From NCBI GenBank assembly GCA_963760405.1, contig CAVXCV010000002.1, positions 124,001-188,000 on the forward strand: DNA of 64,000 nt, written 5' to 3'. Numbering within the stretch: position 1 is the stretch's first letter; the number at the start of each line of letters is the position of its first letter. The notes beneath the pieces were generated by a model, which was not told where the DNA came from, did not search any database, and worked only from the letters and a program-made list of their open reading frames with translations. Shown here in pieces: positions 59,367-64,000 of this stretch. The position numbers and the translations under genes are program-made. The stretch comes from RYN-230 sp963760405 (GTDB taxonomy: Bacteria > Actinomycetota > Actinomycetes > Streptosporangiales > Streptosporangiaceae).

Positions 59367-59401
59367 TGGCTACTGTCAACAGTCCACTTTCTGGCTACTG
59401 T
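59367..59401. promoter_or_regulatory. Direct repeat TGGCTACTGT x2 between mocR and the divergent gene
   Basis: Two identical decamers TGGCTACTGT at 59367-59376 and 59392-59401, 25 bases apart, in the narrow divergent region. Direct repeats in this position are the usual binding sites of MocR/PdxR regulators. Confidence 0.65.
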
Positions 59402-59409
59402 AGATCACC

Positions 59410-60166
59410 ATGAGCAGCGAAACGGCCCTTTCGGCCACGGCCCTCCACCACGGGGCCCTCCACCACGGGGCCCTCCACCACGGGGCCCTCCACCACGGGC
59501 CGCCCGGCCAGCGGCCTCTCCACCACCGGCCGCACCCGGCTCGGCCGCCACCGTGAGCGCGGCCGGGCGGACCGCGCCGAACTGCACGCCGTGCTCGATG
59601 CGGGCCTGATCTGCCATCTCGGCGTCAACGTGGGAGGCGGGCCGGTGGTGCTGCCCACCGCGTACGGGCGCCGCGGTGACACGCTCTACCTGCATGGGTC
59701 CTCGGCCAACCGGAGCATCCTGGCCGCTGCTGGCCAGGAGGTGTGCGTGACCGTGACCCTGCTGGACGGCCTGGTCTGCGCCCGGTCGGTCTTCAGCCAT
59801 TCGATGAACTACCGCAGCGCCGTGATCTTCGGCACGGCCCGGCTGGTCACCGAGGACGAGGAGCAGCTCGCCGGGCTGCGGGCCATCACCGAGCACCTGG
59901 TGCCGGGCCGCTGGGCCGCGACCCGTGCCCCGTCCCGCAAGGAACTCGCCGCCACCTCGGTGCTCGCGGTCCCGCTCGATGAGGCGTCGGTGAAGGTCCG
60001 CACCGGCCCCCCGGCCGACGAGCCGGAAGACCTTGAGCTGGACGTGTGGGCCGGGGTACTCCCGGTCGCGCTGACCTTCGGGGAGCAGCAGCCCGACCCG
60101 GCGCTGGCCCCCGGCACCGCCGTCCCGGAACATATCCAGGCACTGGCCGGGCGGCCCCGCGGCTGA
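59410..60166 (+). CDS. Pyridoxamine 5'-phosphate oxidase-like FMN-binding protein, N-terminus out of frame
   Basis: FMN-binding split-barrel protein of the type encoded beside MocR regulators. The secure part is in the frame from about 59522: TTGRTRLGRHRERGRADRAE, LDAGLICHLGVNVGGGPVVL, TAYGRRGDTLYLHGSSANRS, VCVTVTLLDGLVCARSVFSHS, NYRSAVIFGTARLV and PSRKELAATSVLAVPLDEAS. No start exists in that frame until GTG 59591, which would cut conserved residues. The natural ATG at 59410, seven bases after the operator repeat, is in a different frame; dropping one base just before the 15-bp repeats at 59441 would join them into about 250 residues. A short reading from 59591 is the alternative. Confidence 0.75.
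59441..59500. repeat. 15-bp minisatellite at the 5' end of the PNPOx-like gene
   Basis: Four tandem units of CCCTCCACCACGGGG (the last ending GGGC), with a looser copy at 59516-59530. In the frame of the enzyme it encodes PSTTG repeats. The unit closely resembles the 15-bp unit inside mshC at 44971-45061. Confidence 0.9.
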
Positions 60167-60243
60167 CCCGGAGCCTGGCCCTCGCGGTGATAGGGGACAG
60201 TGACATGGGACAACAGACCACCGCGCGGGTCTAGGCTGGAGCG

Positions 60244-60876
60244 ATGAATGACCGGCTCGTCTGGATCGACTGTGAGATGACCGGGCTCGACCTTGCCCGC
60301 GACGCCCTGGTTGAAATCGCCTGCCTGGTAACGGACGGCGAGCTGAACGTGCTCGACGAGGGCATCGACCTGGTGATCAAGCCCCCCGCCGAGGCGGTTG
60401 ACCAGATGGTCCCGGTGGTGCGGGAGATGCACACCAGCTCCGGCCTGCTCGATGAGCTGGCCTCGGGGGTCACCCTGGCCGAGGCCCAGGAGCAGGTGAT
60501 GAACTACGTGCGCGCGCGTGTGCCCGACGCGCGCCGGGTCCCGCTGTGCGGCAACTCGATCGCCACCGACCGGGCCTTCCTCGCCCGGGACATGCCCGAG
60601 CTGGACGCCTACCTGCACTACCGGATGGTCGACGTGTCGAGCATCAAGGAACTGGCCCGCCGCTGGTACCCCCGGGTGTACTTTGCCAGCCCGCCGAAGC
60701 ACGGTGGCCACCGGGCCCTGGCTGACATCCGGGAAAGCATCCAGGAACTGCGGTACTACCGGGAGGCGATCTTCGTTGCGCAGCCCGGCCCGGACTCCGC
60801 GACCGCGCGCGAGATCGCCAGCCGGTACGGGATCGCGGCCGCTGACGCCGGCCAGGTGAGCGAATCCGGTTCATAG
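60244..60876 (+). CDS. orn: Oligoribonuclease
   Basis: 3'-5' exonuclease that degrades 2-5 nt RNAs and pGpG, DEDDh family. The exonuclease motifs are complete: WIDCEMTGLD (Exo I), CGNSIATDRAFLARDMPEL (Exo II) and GGHRALADIRESIQELRYY (Exo III, catalytic His and Asp). Also typical is DVSSIKELARRWYP. Length is 210 residues with a short actinobacterial C-terminal tail. ATG 60244 follows GGAGCG. Confidence 0.96.
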   Translation: MNDRLVWIDCEMTGLDLARDALVEIACLVTDGELNVLDEGIDLVIKPPAEAVDQMVPVVREMHTSSGLLDELASGVTLAEAQEQVMNYVRARVPDARRVPLCGNSIATDRAFLARDMPELDAYLHYRMVDVSSIKELARRWYPRVYFASPPKHGGHRALADIRESIQELRYYREAIFVAQPGPDSATAREIASRYGIAAADAGQVSESGS

Positions 60877-60919
60877 CGGTGACCAGGCACCGCTATGCTT
60901 CATGCAGCATTTGCCGATG

Positions 60920-60996
60920 GTGGGCGTAGCTCAGCTGGTTAGAGCGCCAGGTTGTGGTCCTGGATGTCGTGGGTTCGAATCCCATCGCTCACCCCA
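60920..60996 (+). tRNA. tRNA-His (anticodon GTG), CCA encoded
   Basis: Full cloverleaf: acceptor GTGGGCG (60920-60926) pairs with CGCTCAC (60986-60992); D arm GCTC..GAGC; anticodon stem CCAGG/CCTGG enclosing TTGTGGT, anticodon GTG; T arm GTGGG-TTCGAAT-CCCAT. The discriminator is C at 60993, which can pair with the extra 5' G at 60919 as expected for tRNA-His, and CCA is encoded at 60994-60996. Confidence 0.97.
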
Positions 60997-61067
60997 CCGG
61001 ATGTGGGGGGCATCCGCCCCCCACATCGCTTTCGGCCGGGAATCCGGCGGCAGCCAGGGAGACGAGC

Positions 61068-61904
61068 GTGACCACGCCATCCCTGACCGACCTGCTGGAC
61101 CGCTGGCGTGCCGACCTGGCGGCCTGGGCCATTCCCGAGCACATCACCTCGGCGGTGACCGAGTCTCCCTGGGTGCTGCCCAGGGAGGTGTTCGCCCGCC
61201 GCGCGGACCGGCAGCGGCACGCTCCCTCGGGCCCGTCCTACGAGCGGGAATGGGAAGCGCTGGCCCCGCCGGGCAGCGTGCTGGATGTGGGCTCCGGTGC
61301 CGGGGCGGCCTGCCTCCCGCTGGCAGCCCGGTGCACCGGGCTGACCGCGGTCGACGCGGATCCCGGGATGCTCGCACTGCTCAGCGAGCGGGCCCAGGCC
61401 GCGGGGCTGGGCACCCAGGTCGTGCTGGGCCGCTGGCCGGACGTGGCGGCCCAGGCACCGCCTGCGGACCTGGTCACCTGTCACCACGTGCTGTACAACG
61501 CGCCCGACCTCGGCCCCTTCCTGGACGTGCTCACCGGGCACGCCCGGCGCCGGGTGGTCGTGGAGATCTCCGCTGCTCATCCGCTGGTCCAGCTCAACCC
61601 GCTGTGGCTGCACTTCCACGGCCTGACCCGGCCAGAAGGGCCGACCGCAGCGGACGTCATCGCGATCCTGTCCGCGATGGGTCTGCGGGCAAGGCACACT
61701 GAATGGAATCGCCCGGGCGAGGCCGACTACCCGACCGTGCGCGAGCTGGTGGAGGTGACCAGGCGCAGGCTGTGCCTGCCCGCCGAGCGCGCGCACGAGG
61801 TGGAGGCGGCGCTTCGCGACGCTGGGCAGCTCGGCGGGCCGCTCGATGACCCGGCCGGCTCCCGGCGAGATGTGGTCACCATCTGGTGGGAGGGTTCCGC
61901 GTGA
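61068..61904 (+). CDS. Class I SAM-dependent methyltransferase
   Basis: 278-residue methyltransferase of unknown substrate. An N-terminal helical cap (LTDLLDRWRADLAAWAIPEH) precedes the Rossmann fold with motif I SVLDVGSGAGAACLPLA, acidic strand 2 GLTAVDADPGML and post-motif TCHHVLYNAPDLGPFLDVL. GTG 61068 has GGAGA upstream; the open frame into tRNA-His is a shadow. It overlaps the next gene as GTGA, so both are likely co-translated. A cell-envelope target is possible given the LCP neighbour, but this is only positional. Confidence 0.88.
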   Translation: MTTPSLTDLLDRWRADLAAWAIPEHITSAVTESPWVLPREVFARRADRQRHAPSGPSYEREWEALAPPGSVLDVGSGAGAACLPLAARCTGLTAVDADPGMLALLSERAQAAGLGTQVVLGRWPDVAAQAPPADLVTCHHVLYNAPDLGPFLDVLTGHARRRVVVEISAAHPLVQLNPLWLHFHGLTRPEGPTAADVIAILSAMGLRARHTEWNRPGEADYPTVRELVEVTRRRLCLPAERAHEVEAALRDAGQLGGPLDDPAGSRRDVVTIWWEGSA

Positions 61905-63139
61905 ACGACAACGACTGGTTCCGCCCCCGTCCGTCCGGCGGCCCCCAGCCGGGCGGCCATCCAGGCTCCGCAGAGCCGACGGAGAGCCTGCCCCGGCGTG
62001 GGTCAGCTGGCCAGCGGGGCGCTGGCCAGGCCGGTGCGCAGGCTGGCTACCAAAGTGGCAGCCGCTGGCCGGAGCAGCCTCCGGTGCAGGCTTCCCGCGG
62101 CGGCAGCGCGTCCTGGCCGCCGCCGGGCGGCGCAGGCCGCTACACCGGTGGCCGCACAGGCCGCCGCCGGCTGCGCCCCCGCCGGATCATGGGGATCATC
62201 GCGCTGCTCGTGGTCGTCATCCTGGTGGCCGGCATTGGCCTGTACTTCTACACCAACTCCAAGCTCACCCGGGCCCCTGTCCTAGTGGACTACCCCGGGC
62301 GGCCGGTGGCCGGGGCCGGGCAGAACTGGCTGATCACTGGGTCGGACAGCCGGCAGGGGCTGACCGTCCAGCAGGAGCACCAGCTAGCCACCGGGGTCGG
62401 GATCAGCGGCCAGCGCTCCGACACGATCATGCTGCTGCATATCCCGTCGAACGGCCAGCCCGCCATCCTGGTGAGCCTGCCCCGCGACTCCTACGTGCCG
62501 ATCCCCGGGTACGGCAGCAACAAGCTGAACGCGGCGTACTCCTTCGGTGGCCCGAAGCTGCTCGCGGAGACCGTGCAGAACGTTACCGGGCTGCACATCG
62601 ACCATTACATGGGCATCGGCTTCGGCGGCCTGGTAAACGTGGTGAACGCGGTCGGCGGGGTGCGGATGTGCCTGCCGTCAGCGCTGAACGACCCTGCTTC
62701 GGGCCTGCACCTGCAGGCAGGCTGCCAGGTCCTGAACGGCGGCCAGGCACTCGGCTTCGTCCGGACCCGGCATCTGTTCGCCACCCAGGACCTGCAGCGG
62801 GAACAGGACCAGCGGCTGTTCATGGCCGCCCTGCTGAGCAAGATGACCAGCCCGTCGGTGCTGGCCAACCCGTTCCGGGTCCTGCCGGCCGCGTTCGGCT
62901 CGGCGGGGGCGCTCACCGTGGACCAGGGCACCCAGCTGTACCAGCTGATGCAGGTCGCCTTTGCGCTTCGGCACCCGGAGACCACCACCGTGCCCATCGG
63001 CAGTGAGCCGGTGCTCGCCGTGGGTGACGTGCTGATCTGGAACCGGACGGAGGCGCTGCAGCTGTTCAACGCGATGAAGAACGACCAGCCAGTGCCCGCG
63101 AACCTGATCACCGGCTCGAAGACCGCTCAGGCGGCCTAG
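61901..63139 (+). CDS. LytR-CpsA-Psr (LCP) family glycopolymer ligase
   Basis: 412-residue membrane-anchored enzyme that attaches polyprenyl-linked glycopolymers to peptidoglycan. After a Gly/Arg/Pro-rich cytoplasmic N-terminus (1-90) comes one transmembrane helix (IIALLVVVILVAGIGLYFY). The LCP catalytic domain has LITGSDSRQG, RSDTIMLLHI, LVSLPRDSYVPIPG, KLNAAYSFGGPKLLAETV, NVVNAVGGV and ALGFVRTRH, covering the conserved Asp and Arg residues that bind the pyrophosphate lipid. GTG 61901 overlaps the methyltransferase stop by four bases and is preceded by GGGAGGG. Confidence 0.93.
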   Translation: MNDNDWFRPRPSGGPQPGGHPGSAEPTESLPRRGSAGQRGAGQAGAQAGYQSGSRWPEQPPVQASRGGSASWPPPGGAGRYTGGRTGRRRLRPRRIMGIIALLVVVILVAGIGLYFYTNSKLTRAPVLVDYPGRPVAGAGQNWLITGSDSRQGLTVQQEHQLATGVGISGQRSDTIMLLHIPSNGQPAILVSLPRDSYVPIPGYGSNKLNAAYSFGGPKLLAETVQNVTGLHIDHYMGIGFGGLVNVVNAVGGVRMCLPSALNDPASGLHLQAGCQVLNGGQALGFVRTRHLFATQDLQREQDQRLFMAALLSKMTSPSVLANPFRVLPAAFGSAGALTVDQGTQLYQLMQVAFALRHPETTTVPIGSEPVLAVGDVLIWNRTEALQLFNAMKNDQPVPANLITGSKTAQAA

Positions 63140-63185
63140 GGCAGGTCAACAGGCAAACGCCACAGAAAAGCTACCAGATGTGCGA

Positions 63186-63290
63186 ATGAGACCTCTTGCG
63201 CTCATCGTGGTCGCCTTCGTAGCATGCGTCGCATCGTATCCGCTGGTAGCCGTGGCCCGGAGGTCAGATGACGACCGGCAGCATCCCTAG
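63186..63290 (+). CDS. Possible small membrane protein (34 aa)
   Basis: ATG 63186 opens a 34-codon frame encoding MRPLALIVVAFVACVASYPL followed by a polar tail, which looks like a single transmembrane helix. It overlaps the start of the LuxR-type gene by 23 bases in another frame. The ribosome-binding site is weak. It could be a coupled small protein or a chance ORF. Confidence 0.3.
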   Translation: MRPLALIVVAFVACVASYPLVAVARRSDDDRQHP

Positions 63291-63501
63291 CACGGCCCGC
63301 CCGCTCGGCCTCTCGCTGCGTGAAGCCGAGATCATGACGCTCATCGCGGCGGGCCGTTCGAACGGCGAGATCGCCGCCCAGCTTGTGCTCGCCGAGAAGA
63401 CCGTCAAGAATCACGTGAATCGTATCTACGCGAAGCTCGGCGCGGAGTCCCGTGCGGCTGCCATCTCCCGCTGGGGTGACGCCGCGGGCGTCGCGCCCTG
63501 A
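63268..63501 (+). CDS. Stand-alone LuxR-type helix-turn-helix protein (77 aa)
   Basis: Small DNA-binding protein consisting almost only of a GerE/LuxR HTH: LSLREAEIMTLIAAGRSNGE, IAAQLVLAEKTVKNHVNRIY, AKLGAESRAAAISR. No receiver or sensor domain is present. ATG 63268 has a strong GGAGG five bases upstream. Orphan LuxR-type domains of this size are known in actinobacteria. It precedes a response regulator gene in the same direction. Confidence 0.88.
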   Translation: MTTGSIPSTARPLGLSLREAEIMTLIAAGRSNGEIAAQLVLAEKTVKNHVNRIYAKLGAESRAAAISRWGDAAGVAP

Positions 63502-63645
63502 CCTGCCATTACCACCAGCCCAGGCTGGCTCCGCACCATGCTGACCGGGGATTTCGGTCCCGTTCCGGCAGATTTCGCGTGATCATGAGATCAGCCCCAG
63601 CGGGCTTTCAGGAAATACTCAGGTTGGCGGCGGAAGATGCAGGTC

Positions 63646-64000
63646 ATGACCATGCCGTTGACGAATGGGCGGACGCAGCCGGCTGCCACCCTGCTCGTTG
63701 TCGAGGACGAGCCCAATATCCTCGAGCTACTTTCTGCCAGCCTCCGCTACGCCGGGTTCGAGGTGCTCACCGCGACCGGCGGCACTGAGGCAGTCCAGGC
63801 CGCGCAGCGGCACCGGCCCGACCTCATCGTGCTTGACGTCATGCTCCCGGACATGGACGGCTTCGACGTGATCCGGCGGCTGCGCGGCGGTGGCGCCCGG
63901 GTCCCGGTGGTGTTCCTGACCGCGCGGGACGCGATGGAGGACAAGGTCCGTGGCCTTACCCTGGGTGGGGATGACTACGTCACCAAGCCGTTCAGCCTGG
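63646..64000 (+). CDS. Response regulator, N-terminal receiver domain (cut by window edge)
   Basis: Two-component regulator, only the receiver visible: TLLVVEDEPNILELLSASLR, phospho-Asp in LIVLDVMLPDMDGFDVIRRL, VVFLTARDAMEDKVRGLTLG and the conserved Lys in VTKPFSL at the end. The output domain lies outside; the pattern suggests the OmpR class. In-frame ATGs at 63637, 63646 and 63652 are possible; 63646 has GGAAG at the best distance. Confidence 0.9.
   Translation, partial: MTMPLTNGRTQPAATLLVVEDEPNILELLSASLRYAGFEVLTATGGTEAVQAAQRHRPDLIVLDVMLPDMDGFDVIRRLRGGGARVPVVFLTARDAMEDKVRGLTLGGDDYVTKPFSL

Overview
This window looks like chromosomal DNA of a very GC-rich actinomycete. The evidence is strong G/C bias at third codon positions, frequent GTG starts, and lineage-typical genes: mycothiol ligase mshC, the XRE/DUF5753-DUF397-ATPase triad, DUF4192, DUF1707, DUF4439, the infB-ylxR-nusA-rimP order and the dxr-rseP-ispG cluster. 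A Streptosporangiales-like lineage is an inference; nothing here fixes the genus. I see no insertion sequence, phage, CRISPR array or rRNA.

Layout. 1-3.6 kb (minus) holds the translation/transcription factor operon rimP-nusA-ylxR-infB, with infB cut by the window edge. 4.0-6.4 kb has two ferritin-like proteins and an XRE regulator. 6.5-8.6 kb is a HelR-type RNA polymerase-associated helicase. 8.8-16.6 kb is the most unusual part. A CUT2-type sugar ABC transporter (binding lipoprotein, ATPase, permease) lies behind an 827-residue protein that fuses a transporter-type ABC ATPase to GAF-like regions and a histidine kinase. That kinase is flanked by two closely similar OmpR-type response regulators, one divergent and one translationally coupled. 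16.6-21.9 kb holds a ProA-type dehydrogenase (with a 126-bp tandem duplication upstream), a hypothetical protein, a GNAT enzyme and a secreted hydrolase. 21.9-26.4 kb is a second CUT2 sugar transporter, divergent from a frameshifted DeoR-type regulator. 26.4-31.2 kb holds an acyl-CoA dehydrogenase-like gene and the MEP-pathway genes ispG and dxr around the site-2 protease. 31.5-36 kb has type II DAHP synthase and a TmsA/TmsB-like pair for 10-methyl fatty acids. 36-44 kb has DUF4192, an alditol oxidase, two zinc-ribbon membrane proteins and a serine hydrolase. 44-48.5 kb has a ribbon-helix-helix protein with its probable operator, mshC, an amidase and a YbaK-type deacylase. 48.5-57.8 kb is mixed: a CPBP protease, the XRE/DUF397/ATPase triad, a SpoU methyltransferase, a solute-binding/VWA protein, a DUF1707 protein, an APH-type kinase and an amidase-fold protein with a collagen-like insert. 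57.8-64 kb has a MocR regulator divergent from a pyridoxamine-phosphate-oxidase-like protein, oligoribonuclease, tRNA-His, a methyltransferase, an LCP protein, a LuxR-type HTH protein and the start of a third response regulator.

How it fits together. The two CUT2 transporters, the ABC-kinase and the alditol oxidase suggest sugar or polyol uptake and oxidation, with transport possibly wired directly into two-component signalling. The sequence is also rich in short intragenic tandem repeats (14, 15, 16 and 18 bp). Five genes show an apparent single-base frameshift, three of them a lost base in a short G or C run, so indel errors in the assembly must be weighed against real decay.
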